Positions 35,700-44,554 of a stretch of 64,000 bases of DNA are shown here, in pieces. Position numbers and translations under genes: made by a program. Under the pieces are notes generated by a model. It did not search any database, was not told the DNA's origin, and saw only the letters and a list, made by a program, of their open reading frames with translations. The stretch covers positions 372,001-436,000 of the forward strand of contig NZ_CP045701.2 of NCBI RefSeq assembly GCF_009601685.2. The letters are read 5' to 3'. Position 1 is the first letter of the stretch. Each line of letters opens with the position of its first letter. Source of the DNA: Pseudomonas brassicacearum (lineage in GTDB: Bacteria; Pseudomonadota; Gammaproteobacteria; Pseudomonadales; Pseudomonadaceae).

Positions 35700-35990
35700 A
35701 TGGGTGCACTATTAAAAACCACCGACGTGCGTTGCCGCATTGATGAGGACTTGAAGGCCCGTGCCACCGAGGTTTTGAACGCCTGCGGATTGAGTGTTAG
35801 CGACGCGATGCGTCTTTTCCTGCGCCAGGTTGTTGAGACTCAGGGGCTTCCATTCGAGATACGAGTGCCTTCGGACAAGACCGCCCGGGCCATGATTGAG
35901 GCACGGGATATCCGTCAACGATTCAACTCGATAGACGACATGCTGAGAGAGGCTGATGGCGAAACCGGGAGAAAAGCAAAAACGCGCTGA
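35700..35990 (+). CDS. RelB/DinJ-family antitoxin
   Basis: 96 residues, GAGG 8 nt upstream. The ribbon-helix-helix N-terminus CRIDEDLKARATEVLNACG followed by LSVSDAMRLFLRQVVETQGLPFE is diagnostic of RelB/DinJ. It binds its own promoter and neutralises the YafQ-like toxin encoded next, whose start overlaps its last 35 nt. Confidence 0.9.
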   Translation: MGALLKTTDVRCRIDEDLKARATEVLNACGLSVSDAMRLFLRQVVETQGLPFEIRVPSDKTARAMIEARDIRQRFNSIDDMLREADGETGRKAKTR

Positions 35991-36270
35991 ATTGCCGAAG
36001 CAATGTGCATATACGTCTGAATTCAAAAAGTCCTGGGAGCGTTACAAACGGGCAGGGCGGCGCGATATGAATGAAGTGCGTCACGTGATGGTCATGCTTT
36101 TTTTGGGTGAGCAGCTACCGAGCGAATACATGGATCATGCCTTGACGGGTAACTGGGTTGGATTTCGAGAGTGCCATATTGGCGGTGACTTTCTGTTGAT
36201 TTATGAGCATTCACGCCCGAACCTGGTTACGTTTGTTGACTTGGGAAGTCATGCCGAATTGTTCAAATAG
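35956..36270 (+). CDS. YafQ-family mRNA interferase toxin
   Basis: 104 residues, GAGG before the ATG. It is RelE superfamily: YTSEFKKSWERYKRAGRR near the N-terminus, then LPSEYMDHALTGNWVGFRECHIGGDFLLIYEH, with the YafQ-type catalytic His/Asp residues and the closing His in DLGSHAELF. It cleaves translated mRNA on the ribosome. It is paired with the antitoxin gene upstream. Confidence 0.92.
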   Translation: MAKPGEKQKRAELPKQCAYTSEFKKSWERYKRAGRRDMNEVRHVMVMLFLGEQLPSEYMDHALTGNWVGFRECHIGGDFLLIYEHSRPNLVTFVDLGSHAELFK

Positions 36271-36366
36271 GACGTCTGTGGATTCCACTTGCGAATAAAA
36301 ACTTAAAAATAATCCACATCTGTACTATCCTCTAAGCACCACCCCGCGACAAAGGAGCCCTCACCC

Positions 36367-36777
36367 ATGGCGACTTCCTCCATCACCCTCAACGCACAGC
36401 AACAATTGGATTCCCCGGATGCGGGTCGAGTCGCGTTGAAATTTTTCTTCAATCTCATGGCGCTCTGGGGCTGCAGCGTCGAGCAGCAGCGCACATTGCT
36501 GGGCAAGGTGGGAAACACGACCTTCTACAAATACAAACAGCTGCCGGAAAACGTGAAGCTGCCTCGCGATACGCTGGAGCGCATTTCCTACCTCATGGGT
36601 ATCCACAAGGCGCTGAGCATTATTTTCAGCAATAGCCGGGACCGTGCGTATCAATGGGTCAGCAGCCCGAACACTGCGGCGCCGTTCAATGGCCAGTCGG
36701 CGCTGTCCTACATGCTGACCGGACGGGTAGTGGACATCGCCGATGTGCGGCGATACCTCGACGGAGTACGCGGTTGA
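36367..36777 (+). CDS. MbcA/ParS/Xre-type antitoxin (DUF2384)
   Basis: 136 residues, AAAGGAG 8 nt before the ATG. The N-terminal Xre-like HTH includes CSVEQQRTLLGKVGNTTFYKYK. The C-terminal DUF2384 toxin-binding part is AFNGQSALSYMLTGRVVDIADVRRYLDG-like, usual for partners of RES toxins. The stop TGA shares its last base with the toxin ATG. Confidence 0.9.
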   Translation: MATSSITLNAQQQLDSPDAGRVALKFFFNLMALWGCSVEQQRTLLGKVGNTTFYKYKQLPENVKLPRDTLERISYLMGIHKALSIIFSNSRDRAYQWVSSPNTAAPFNGQSALSYMLTGRVVDIADVRRYLDGVRG

Positions 36778-37454
36778 TGGTGCCACCATTGGCGGACCCG
36801 CAATGGAAACGGGCCTATCGCATCGTCAACAGCAGCTTCCCACCGATTTCGCTGTTTGAAGACGTACTCGACCCTGAAGATTTGCCCACGGCCTATGCCC
36901 TGGAAGCGTTGACTAACGATCGGCTGATGGAGCAAGCCGGCGTGCTGTCCCGGGTACGCCCCGAAGACCGTATTTCCGGGCCCGGCTCTTCGCCGGTAAT
37001 GGCGGCGTTCACCCACATCGGCAAAAGCAGCCGCTTCAGCGACGGCACCTTCGGCGTCTACTACGCGGCCAGCAGCCAGGAAGCCGCCATTGCCGAGACC
37101 TGTTACCACCAGGCGCGATTCCTTGGCGCAACCAACGAGCCAGACCTGGAGTTGACCATGCGCACCTACGTCAACAAGGTCGTCAAACCGCTGCACGACA
37201 TCCGCCACGACCACCCCCACCTCCACAACCCGGACCCTACCGCCTACGGCCCGTCCCAAGTGTTTGCCCGGCAGCTGCGTGAAACCTTGTCCTGGGGGCT
37301 GCTGTACAACAGCGTCCGCCTGCCCGGCCATGAATGCGTGGCCGCGTTTCGCCCGCCGGCGGTTTCGATTCCGACGCAGGGCAAGCACATTCGGTATGTC
37401 TGGAGTGCCCAGAAGCGGGAGATTTCGTTTGTGTTTGAGGTGAGCGAGGTTTGA
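36777..37454 (+). CDS. RES-domain NAD+-degrading toxin
   Basis: 225 residues from ATG 36777. The RES domain has RAYRIVNSSFPP at the N-terminus, GVYYAASSQEAAIAET in the centre and YGPSQVFARQLRE with its Ser near 155. RES toxins resemble ADP-ribosyltransferases and deplete NAD+, arresting growth. It is translationally coupled to the Xre antitoxin. A 34-nt perfect palindrome follows the stop. Confidence 0.92.
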   Translation: MVPPLADPQWKRAYRIVNSSFPPISLFEDVLDPEDLPTAYALEALTNDRLMEQAGVLSRVRPEDRISGPGSSPVMAAFTHIGKSSRFSDGTFGVYYAASSQEAAIAETCYHQARFLGATNEPDLELTMRTYVNKVVKPLHDIRHDHPHLHNPDPTAYGPSQVFARQLRETLSWGLLYNSVRLPGHECVAAFRPPAVSIPTQGKHIRYVWSAQKREISFVFEVSEV

Positions 37455-37473
37455 ATCAGGTTTTTGCGGTGTT

Positions 37474-37507
37474 TTATGGCTGGGCAATAATTATTGCCCA
37501 GCCATAA
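37474..37507. terminator. 34-nt perfect palindrome after the RES toxin gene
   Basis: Both strands read the same from 37474 to 37507, centred on AATAATTATT, with arms TTATGGCTGGGC and complement. It lies 20 nt after the toxin stop. It could be a terminator (AATTTT follows), a recombination site or a dimeric protein site. Confidence 0.6.
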
Positions 37508-37592
37508 TTTTCAACAATTCGTGATTATTGAAATCAGAGGTTGCCACGCTGCCAACAGGAGCAAGCCTCGTCACAGAAGCGCAGTCGATTGA

Positions 37593-39200
37593 TCAAATCT
37601 TGAACTGCTGCACCGAAGCCTGCATCGACCCCGCCGCGTTGTTCAATTGATCCGCGGTTTGCGTCAGGGTGTGAATCGAACGGGTGTTCTCACGGGACTG
37701 CTCGGCAATCGACTCCACTCGCTGGGCCATTTCATCACTGGCCTTGGATTGCTCGGCAATGGTCTGGGAAATTTCCTCCACCACTTCGGCCGCATGCCGG
37801 GCACCGGTGCGAATTTCACTGATGGACACCCCGGCCTGCTGGGCCAGGTTGACGCCTTCGTCCACGCGGCTGACACACGCCTGCATGTTCGCCACCGCAT
37901 CCCGCGCGCTGGACTGGATGCGCTCGATCATCGCGGTGATTTCCTGGGTGGACTGGGTCGTGCGCGCCGCCAGGTTGCGCACCTCATCGGCCACCACCGC
38001 AAAACCACGCCCCGCCTCACCGGCACGGGCGGCCTCGATGGCGGCGTTGAGGGCCAGCAAGTTGGTCTGCTCGGCGATGCTTTTGATCACTTGGATAATG
38101 GAGTGAATGTCTTCGGACGACGCGTCCAGTGCCGTGATCTTGCTGGACGACTGGTTGACCACCTCGGCGATCCGGTTCATGCCTTCCACCACCCCGAGAA
38201 TCACCTGGCCGCCGCTGCTCGCCAACTGCTCGGACTGCGCCGAGATCGTGCGGGCGCTGTCGGCGTGCTGATGGATCTGGCTGATGTTCGCCATCATCTG
38301 TTCCATGCTGGCCGCCATGCTCGTCGCGCTATGGGCTTGCTGATCGGCGCTGGACACAATTTGCCGCGCCGTATCGCCCAAATTCCGGGACGTGCCATGC
38401 AACTCATCGCTCTGGCCGCGGATCGTCGCGATCATCTGCCGCAGATTGGTCTGCATCTGCTCGATCACACCTTGTAACTGACCCAGCTCATCCTTGCTTT
38501 GAGCCCCCATCGAGCGCTGCAAATCCCCTTGGGAAATCGCCTGGGTATTGAGGATGATCTTGTTCAGCGGTGTCAGCACCGCCTTGAGCAGGCTCCACGA
38601 CAACAGCGCCAGCGCCACGCAGGTGGCCAGCAACGTCACGATCAGCCAGCGTTCCGAGGTGTGAATGCTGCTGTCTTGATGCTCACGAGACGACTGCGCC
38701 TGGTTCTCGATCAACTCGCTCACGGCCTCGTTGCGTTCCTCCAGCGCTGAAAACGCCGTGTCGAACTCTGCGCGCAACGCATGGCCATCCTGGGAACCAC
38801 TCAGTGCCTTGCCAATGATTTGCTTGGCTTTATCGATGTAGGTTTCGACTTGTGGCTTGAGCTCGACAATCGCCTTGGCGACATCCCCTGGCAACTTGGC
38901 CTCGGCATTTTCGGCGATGACCTTGCGCATCCGCTGCGTATGCTCATCGAACGCCTCCAGCACTTCCTTCGCCCCCTGGGCATCCCCCGGCTTCACCAGC
39001 AGAGCGGCGAGCACATCAGCACGAATGGCATCGTGCATCATGTCCGCCTCCATGTGCTTGCGCATGGCCGAAATACTGGTCTCGTTCTGCACCAGGGCCT
39101 TGGTCATGGAGTGATAACCCCACAACCCGATACCGCCAAGCAACAGCGCAAAAGAAAGACTGACCAACCCCGAGCCTATGACCTTGGTGCGGATCTTCAT
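37593..39200 (-). CDS. methyl-accepting chemotaxis protein
   Basis: 535 residues. TM1 is about 8-30. A helical periplasmic ligand domain (four-helix-bundle type) covers about 31-185, TM2 is about 187-210 and HAMP is about 212-262. A long cytoplasmic coiled coil carries the conserved CheW/CheA hairpin [20 protein letters not shown]. No C-terminal CheR-binding pentapeptide is present, as it ends QQFKI. It senses an unidentified ligand for chemotaxis. CAGGAG precedes the ATG. Confidence 0.93.
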   Translation of the reverse strand: MKIRTKVIGSGLVSLSFALLLGGIGLWGYHSMTKALVQNETSISAMRKHMEADMMHDAIRADVLAALLVKPGDAQGAKEVLEAFDEHTQRMRKVIAENAEAKLPGDVAKAIVELKPQVETYIDKAKQIIGKALSGSQDGHALRAEFDTAFSALEERNEAVSELIENQAQSSREHQDSSIHTSERWLIVTLLATCVALALLSWSLLKAVLTPLNKIILNTQAISQGDLQRSMGAQSKDELGQLQGVIEQMQTNLRQMIATIRGQSDELHGTSRNLGDTARQIVSSADQQAHSATSMAASMEQMMANISQIHQHADSARTISAQSEQLASSGGQVILGVVEGMNRIAEVVNQSSSKITALDASSEDIHSIIQVIKSIAEQTNLLALNAAIEAARAGEAGRGFAVVADEVRNLAARTTQSTQEITAMIERIQSSARDAVANMQACVSRVDEGVNLAQQAGVSISEIRTGARHAAEVVEEISQTIAEQSKASDEMAQRVESIAEQSRENTRSIHTLTQTADQLNNAAGSMQASVQQFKI

Positions 39201-39317
39201 CGCTTACTGCTCCTGGAGCGGGGGATTCTGGGAAAGTGTAGTCGAGTGCCAGCAGAGCCCTGGCACAGGCCATGTTCTTATTCAAGGCTATCGGCGCAGG
39301 GAGGAATTAGATGAGCC

Positions 39318-39380
39318 TGTGGCGAGGGAGCTTGCTCCCGCTGGGGTGCGAAGCAGCCCTTTTTTAAGCTGCTTCGGCAG
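39318..39380. repeat. single REP unit followed by hairpin
   Basis: A GTGGCGAGGGAGCTTGCTCC unit leads into a 9-bp stem (CGAAGCAGC with GCTGCTTCG) enclosing a T-rich loop (about 39349-39377). It stands in the gap between the chemoreceptor start and the DUF3077 gene, and may also end transcription of the DUF3077 gene. Confidence 0.65.
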
Positions 39381-39429
39381 ATAGAATCCAATGCTGCCCC
39401 GCTCGTGAGCAGCATTGGGCTTGCAGCTC

Positions 39430-39708
39430 TTAAGCCGGATTACTCCCCGGCGCCTCCAGCACCTTCACCACGTCATCAATGACGGCCTTGCTCATATCCT
39501 GCAAATAACACGATGCCCAGGCATACCGATCCGTGCTGCGAATCATCGCCGCGTCCTCGGCCAGGACCTTGGCAACGTGGAGCAGGTCGGAAGCGTGGGA
39601 CAGGGCTTCGCCGATGGGTATGCCGCTGTTGACGCGGAATAGCGGGCGGTCGGAGTGGTAGGAGAAGGGGGTTAGGCCTGGGGTTTTGAGGTCTTTGGGA
39701 TGGGTCAT
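39430..39708 (-). CDS. DUF3077 family protein
   Basis: 92 residues from ATG 39708, with a near-consensus GGAGGTG site 7 nt upstream; the frame is open further up but without a ribosome site. The pattern LFRVNSGIPIGEALSHASDLLHVAKVLAEDAA is characteristic of the Pseudomonas DUF3077 family, of which genomes carry many copies. Function unknown. Confidence 0.8.
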   Translation of the reverse strand: MTHPKDLKTPGLTPFSYHSDRPLFRVNSGIPIGEALSHASDLLHVAKVLAEDAAMIRSTDRYAWASCYLQDMSKAVIDDVVKVLEAPGSNPA

Positions 39709-40183
39709 TGCGCACCTCCGTTTACCAATTGGCGGCGGGTGGTGACTCGCAAATCTATAAAGCGAGACTGCAGCAGATCCATGGCATGCATCGATAAACT
39801 CCCATATCAAGTGAGAGCTGCCACGTTCGTTCTCAGGCGAATGGGTGGCAGCTGTGCGCAGGCTGAGAAACCGGAGATACAGGAACCCGGCAGACCCGAA
39901 GGTCTCCCACGCACAGCCGCCATTGCACGGAATGCGGACATAAAAAAACGCCGCAAAACGTGGTTCGGGCGCTGTAGCGCCTGCATCTTACTCGGGTTCT
40001 CAGGCCCGGTCGCTGAATTGGCAGCGACAGTTGGAGAGTAGCTGGCGATGGGGGAGGCTGCAATCGTGGCGCGATGCTGGCGGGGAGAGGTTTAGGTATT
40101 TTTATAGATGGGCAATAATTTGCCTCGCTGTCGAAATAGCCGGCTGTCGACGCGCGAAGATAAGCGATTGGAGGAAATATCCA
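39709..40183. other. gap with possible structured RNA region
   Basis: 475 nt between DUF3077 and the 69-residue gene. It contains a stable hairpin AGACC-CGAA-GGTCT near 39894-39907, an A7 run followed by CGCCGCAAAACG near 39945-39960, and GGGCGC/GCGCCT. I recall similar sequence recurring next to small Pseudomonas genes but cannot verify it. Long frames here are Arg/Pro/Cys-rich and unlikely to be coding. Confidence 0.3.
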
Positions 40184-40393
40184 ATGGATGATGAATACGA
40201 GCAATTCCAGCAGGACGTGCTCGAGTCCGCGTATCAAATGACATCGGGAGAAACCTCGCAGATTGTGCCCAACCAGGGCCAATTGCCTTCCATGGCAGTC
40301 CTGATGGACGAGGATGATGTGGTCTTGATCCATAAGGCGCGAGAGCGGCTTGCTGCTCCCCAACGAGTTAAGGTTTCACTGGACGATCTATAG
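40184..40393 (+). CDS. small hypothetical protein
   Basis: 69 residues from ATG 40184, with a strong GGAGGAA site 8 nt upstream. The protein is acidic (MDDEYEQFQQDVLESAYQM...) with a C-terminal basic-then-acidic tail (RVKVSLDDL). No signal peptide or membrane segment. I do not recognise a domain; the size and composition would suit an antitoxin, but no toxin gene is adjacent. It is the last chromosomal gene before the left island repeat. Confidence 0.55.
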   Translation: MDDEYEQFQQDVLESAYQMTSGETSQIVPNQGQLPSMAVLMDEDDVVLIHKARERLAAPQRVKVSLDDL

Positions 40394-40535
40394 CCCTGAG
40401 TTAAGTGGGTAGGTAGAAATGGCGCGGTCGGAAGGATACCTGCCATGAGTGATCGTGAAGGCAGTGCTTGCTCATGCCGTGCTCGGCGTAGGGGGAGGAA
40501 GTGCAGCGGGCTCAAGCTCAGGCCCATCAACCGCT

Positions 40536-40602
40536 AGAAACAACAAAGCCCTCGCATTTCTGCGAGGGCCTCGTCTTGTATGGTGCGGCACCAGGAGTCG
40601 AA
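40536..40602. repeat. left att-like direct repeat (partial copy of tRNA-Thr 3' end and terminator)
   Basis: 67 nt almost identical to 49806-49873: the hairpin GCCCTCGC...GCGAGGGC, then TTGTATGGTGC and GGCACCAGGAGTCGA, which is the acceptor/T-arm end of tRNA-Thr. There are two substitutions and one missing base. After GTCGAA the copies diverge. This marks the left end of an element inserted in the tRNA gene. Confidence 0.9.
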
Positions 40603-40842
40603 AAATCGGACTTTTTTAATTCAATACAATGAGATAACAGCTATGGTTAATCTGCTATACCCCTAAAGCTACCCTAAGATTTTGCAGTTTTTTCGCTAGG
40701 GATTATTCCCATAGCAGGTGCAACGATGTGCTTAATAAATTTCAGAGTCTGCTTTTAGACTTTTGGCCTGCTGAGAGCCATCTTTAAAATCAGGCCGAAG
40801 TCGTAAATTTCTTTGATTTAGGCTGCTAAAGCTGCATTTGAG

Positions 40843-41631
40843 TTATACAAAATTCTCTAAAAATTCCGCGAGAGCATCTCCTTGGGAGTCTACCTGAGAA
40901 GAAAGCATGTTAATTCCCCATTGGTTAAGAATGGCTTCTTGGACGGGGTTTGGTCTAGGTGAAAATATGTATGACCGAGGCTGTGCCTCACTATTGCAGT
41001 TGGCCTTCCAGATTTTGGATAACTTGTAGAATAGAAACCTTAAATTTATATCGGCAAGTCGGTAACCAATGAATAGTACTGATTTGCCAAGCACGTCCGA
41101 TCGCAATTTAATATCTAGAGGTGTTTCGAATTCTAATCTTTCAAAATAACTAGTTTCATCAAGTACTATCGAGGTGTCATCATCGAAGTCTCCGTGAAAC
41201 TTAATTATTTGAGTGCTTCCAGGTCTTATCTTAGTTACGTCAGATACTGATGCTATTTTGGTGTATGGCTTTTGGAAGTGATCGAATGTGTTTTCGATCC
41301 ATCGATCATAGTTTGTAGTATAAATTATTGGAAAGTTGGCTTTTGCAATCAGTTCATGAATTTTCGACGATTCGATATTGATAGTCGGAGCATGCCAGCT
41401 TCGGTCCATCCAGCTTCGGAGGGGACCGATACTACCTTTTTTGATCCTATAATATTCGGCAAGGGCGTAATGATCGCCAAATGTCTTATAAATCTCAGGG
41501 TCATACCCTAGTTCTTGAGCGATTTTGTCGATCAGTTCGCCCCAAGATGGAAGCCCCAGATTGGTGGATACTCCAGCACCAACGAAAAGTATAACGTTGC
41601 CTTGCTTAAAAGATGATAGTAACTGTTCCAT
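40843..41631 (-). CDS. SIR2-domain effector (KomC-like)
   Basis: 262 residues from ATG 41631, which shares one base with the HAM1 stop. The SIR2 motifs are GAGVS (18-22), TTNYD (105-109), KFHGD with catalytic His146, and [10 protein letters not shown] near 190-200. Bacterial SIR2 defence effectors hydrolyse NAD+ to stop phage growth by killing the infected cell. As the third gene of a deaminase-HAM1-SIR2 operon it matches the effector subunit of the Kongming system. AT-rich compared with the backbone. Confidence 0.88.
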   Translation of the reverse strand: MEQLLSSFKQGNVILFVGAGVSTNLGLPSWGELIDKIAQELGYDPEIYKTFGDHYALAEYYRIKKGSIGPLRSWMDRSWHAPTINIESSKIHELIAKANFPIIYTTNYDRWIENTFDHFQKPYTKIASVSDVTKIRPGSTQIIKFHGDFDDDTSIVLDETSYFERLEFETPLDIKLRSDVLGKSVLFIGYRLADINLRFLFYKLSKIWKANCNSEAQPRSYIFSPRPNPVQEAILNQWGINMLSSQVDSQGDALAEFLENFV

Positions 41632-42185
41632 CAAGTATTTCCATCTTTAAGAAACTGTTTAAATTTATCGAATGCAATACGCCTCATCGATATGTCATTT
41701 TTTCTATCCCCCATTTCCGCGAAAGTTTCAGTAAAGCCTTCTGGAATAAAAACACAATCCCACTGAAAGTCTCTGTTTCCTCGGGGTTCAGCAGATATGG
41801 TGCCTTTTATTGCACCTTCAAAAAGATGGATTTTCATAGAGTCGCAATATCCAATTATCGTTTTTGCGACCAAGTTAGTATTTTCCCCGGATCCAAACAG
41901 GGTCGAAAATTTGTCAGCTTGAAGCTTGTCCCAAAAAATCTGCGTTAATCCACCTGGGAAGCCATTGAGGCTGTCAATATAGAGACCAGTATGCTCGACG
42001 AAAACAGGGCGTCCTATTATATTGAAAGCCTTCAGTAATTTATCTCTGACCAAACTATCAACATTCTCGGTTTGGATTTCATCAATTGAGTATCGGGCAG
42101 CAACGACCTCTACCCCAGTATCCTGAAGTATTTGTTGGACTTCTTGGACTTTGAAGTTGTTTTTTGAAACAAATCTAATTTTCAT
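41631..42185 (-). CDS. HAM1/RdgB-like nucleotide-binding protein, likely non-catalytic sensor (KomB-like)
   Basis: 184 residues. It has the ITPase fold: [12 protein letters not shown] at the N-terminus (phosphate loop), [17 protein letters not shown] at 63-79 and [11 protein letters not shown] near 140. Active RdgB/ITPA enzymes carry Asp in the position of His65 (ADDSG or VEDT motif), so this protein may bind but not hydrolyse inosine nucleotides. That suits a dITP sensor. Its start overlaps the deaminase gene by 11 nt and its stop overlaps the SIR2 start. Confidence 0.87.
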   Translation of the reverse strand: MKIRFVSKNNFKVQEVQQILQDTGVEVVAARYSIDEIQTENVDSLVRDKLLKAFNIIGRPVFVEHTGLYIDSLNGFPGGLTQIFWDKLQADKFSTLFGSGENTNLVAKTIIGYCDSMKIHLFEGAIKGTISAEPRGNRDFQWDCVFIPEGFTETFAEMGDRKNDISMRRIAFDKFKQFLKDGNT

Positions 42186-43173
42186 TTTGATCTTCCATGA
42201 AGCTATATTTTCTTTGTAAGGTCAGCATGTTCTCGAGGATGGCACTATTTTCTGTTTCTTTATAAAACTCATTATAGTCATCGCTAATGCTCGCACCGTG
42301 AATCGCCGGATTGTCCGAGCAAATAACGAATGGTACACCGAATTTTATGAACTCACATACAGGGTGGGACTCGCTTGATTTTACAGCACCTGTTAGGCGG
42401 TTGCTAATAGGGCATACCTCTACACATATATCGCGCTTGTGCATCAATTCCATGATTTTCGTTGATTTGAATGCGGCTGTACCGTGTCCAATCCTGTCAG
42501 CATCAAACTCGGTGATAGCTTCTATAATATTTTGGGGGTTGCCTGTTTCCCCTGCGTGTATAGTGACTTTTAATCCTAAATCAGATTTTGCTTTCCGATA
42601 TAACTGAGGGAGCTCTGTTGGAGATACGGTATCTTCGTTGCCAGCTAAATCTAGTCCTACTATTATTCCAGGCTTACCAATAGATGCATAAGCGGCTAAG
42701 AGGGTGCGTAGATGTTCCGCAGCGTAATCCCCGCGTGAAACCGTTAATATCAGTCCGCCCCTAATACCGTATTTTAATGAGGCGCTGTAAATCTCTTCGG
42801 TCAACCACAAAAGCGCCTCGGGTACTGTGACGTTATTAAGAAGTGCAAGATAAATTACGCTACTCCGCAACTCGACAAACTTTACATTTTGAGCTACTAG
42901 GTTTTCGAATGCACTAAAAACCATTAAATTGAGAGCTGTGCGACCTTGAGGAATAAGCCTTAAAACTTGCCAAGGCTTTAGATATGTCTGAAGGTCAGGG
43001 GAAGGTGTAAACCTGGTGAGGTCTCTTTCTAAATTAAAATTATCAGGAATTTCTGCTCCCTGCTGCTGGAGTAAATCAATAACTAGTCGAGTACTGACGA
43101 GGCCATTTAAGTGTACGTGTAGCTCACCCTTTTCCATGCTTTTAAAATCGTGCTCCATCAGAGAGGTCTTCAT
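42175..43173 (-). CDS. adenosine/deoxyadenylate deaminase-family enzyme (KomA-like)
   Basis: 332 residues from ATG 43173; a TTG at 43176 and internal ATGs are alternatives, and the ribosome site is weak. The metal ligands of the adenosine deaminase family are all present: HVH (19, 21), TIHAGET (His206, Glu209), RIGHG (His230) and SDNP (Asp287). In Kongming the deaminase makes deoxyinosine nucleotides that, after phage kinase action, become the dITP signal. First gene of the three-gene unit; its promoter must lie in 43174-43411. Confidence 0.88.
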   Translation of the reverse strand: MKTSLMEHDFKSMEKGELHVHLNGLVSTRLVIDLLQQQGAEIPDNFNLERDLTRFTPSPDLQTYLKPWQVLRLIPQGRTALNLMVFSAFENLVAQNVKFVELRSSVIYLALLNNVTVPEALLWLTEEIYSASLKYGIRGGLILTVSRGDYAAEHLRTLLAAYASIGKPGIIVGLDLAGNEDTVSPTELPQLYRKAKSDLGLKVTIHAGETGNPQNIIEAITEFDADRIGHGTAAFKSTKIMELMHKRDICVEVCPISNRLTGAVKSSESHPVCEFIKFGVPFVICSDNPAIHGASISDDYNEFYKETENSAILENMLTLQRKYSFMEDQNEN

Positions 43174-43411
43174 CAATAAAAAGTTGATCTAGAGGCTAAA
43201 TTGCGCTGGTAATATGAAGGGTGCGAAATAGGCAGTAAAGATCTCTAGACTTATAATGGGTAACAAGACTTTAGACACAGTTACAAGCTGAAAATCCTTG
43301 GGTGTCGATTTTATTAGATTTATGCTCATCGAGTCCGGACGTACTGCTGGGGGGCATCCCATACCCCCTTTTGATATATTGGTTCAGAAGCTAATTATCT
43401 TGGAAATTACT

Positions 43412-44554
43412 TCAAGAGCTCAATTCGCTTTCTTCTAAACTTGAACCAATAACGGATAGCTCAAAGTTGTTAACTTCGGCCATCACATAGGCCAGATGGT
43501 GGCTAGTGTCATTGGTAATCCATTGTGGGTGCCCCCCCATACACTCTTTCTTGCTGCATTCTAAAATACGGTTATCACCCCAGCTAAAGGTTTCCCCCAT
43601 ATAGTATCTAGACTCAACAACAGTTTTGGCGAGCCCCCACATTTGTTGACCTTTTCCAGGAAGCTTCATGGAGTGACCGCGAACTATGAAAAAGTGCTTA
43701 TCGATCGTATATCTGATTTTTCCATTAGCGTGAGGGTTTCGAATGCCTTCGTTACTCGACGGACCTCGTACACCATAGTCACTGTAGATGATCCGCAATT
43801 TCGGATTGCTTTGACGGATCGCTTGCCATACCAACATTTCTTTGCGTGGAATGATATCTGATGTATCGGGTTTCTTTACAGCTAGATCAATTGATTTAGG
43901 CAGTGAGCATCCTGATACAGCAATGTAGCTGAATGCGTATTTTTCAAGGATAGAAAGAATCGAATCTACCTTATCCAGCATGTCTACAACGGACCAACCG
44001 GTCACGTCGCCAAAATCAATTAGGCAAGAGCAGTTGCTTGGTTCAAGTGACAAACCGTCTAAGATAGACTCAATGTTCTCTTCGAAAAACTCTGGCTCTT
44101 CGGTGTCCTCTAAGGCTTGAAGATCAAGGCGTATACAGGACTGATGTAAAAGTTCTGGATCTAAGTTTTGTAGTGCCAATCGATAAGCTTGGTTTTCCCA
44201 GCGGTCATATCCGATTATTGGACGGATATTAACTCCGAGCGCAGTGAGTCTGCCATAAATATATTGGACGATATGCTCTCCAGACTCTACAGTCGCGTCT
44301 GGTTGCCAATGGAAGGCATCGACCATCGATGTTCTGCCTTTCCATACAGCGGCAATCCTATCAGTCACTTCGTTTAGGTACGCTGTGGTCAGATGAGCGC
44401 ATCCTTCAAAACGCTTTGCTTCAGTAATGTTCTTGCCGATACGTGGGATTTCAAACAAAGGGCAAGTTCGGTCGGCAGTTATCTTGCTCATTTGAGCAAC
44501 TGCTTTGAATTCGCTATCCATTGCTTTGAGAACAGGTATGTATCGAGGGGTCAT
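43412..44554 (-). CDS. Beta-family protein (phage P4 Beta, PF14350-like)
   Basis: 380 residues. The N-terminus YIPVLKAMDSEFKAVAQM matches the family opening (Y-PvLK-k--E--al). Later come SCLIDFGDV, FSYIAVSGCSLPKS and the conserved W/Y-rich C-terminal block IDKHFFIVRGHSMKLPGKGQ. Beta proteins are found in P4-like satellites and phage-defence loci; the fold is probably a TIM-like barrel of unknown chemistry. The gene overlaps the HigA-ImmA gene by 4 nt, so it belongs to that operon. Low GC. Confidence 0.75.
   Translation of the reverse strand: MTPRYIPVLKAMDSEFKAVAQMSKITADRTCPLFEIPRIGKNITEAKRFEGCAHLTTAYLNEVTDRIAAVWKGRTSMVDAFHWQPDATVESGEHIVQYIYGRLTALGVNIRPIIGYDRWENQAYRLALQNLDPELLHQSCIRLDLQALEDTEEPEFFEENIESILDGLSLEPSNCSCLIDFGDVTGWSVVDMLDKVDSILSILEKYAFSYIAVSGCSLPKSIDLAVKKPDTSDIIPRKEMLVWQAIRQSNPKLRIIYSDYGVRGPSSNEGIRNPHANGKIRYTIDKHFFIVRGHSMKLPGKGQQMWGLAKTVVESRYYMGETFSWGDNRILECSKKECMGGHPQWITNDTSHHLAYVMAEVNNFELSVIGSSLEESELSS

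Noticed and set aside
39833..40363. 176-codon minus-strand frame rich in Arg, Pro and Cys
   Set aside because: Overlaps a gene with a strong ribosome site on the other strand; composition is not protein-like.
43341..43372. Plus-strand G5/C5 hairpin with TTTT between the deaminase and Beta genes
   Set aside because: Only five base pairs and wrong orientation for the flanking minus-strand genes; too weak to call.
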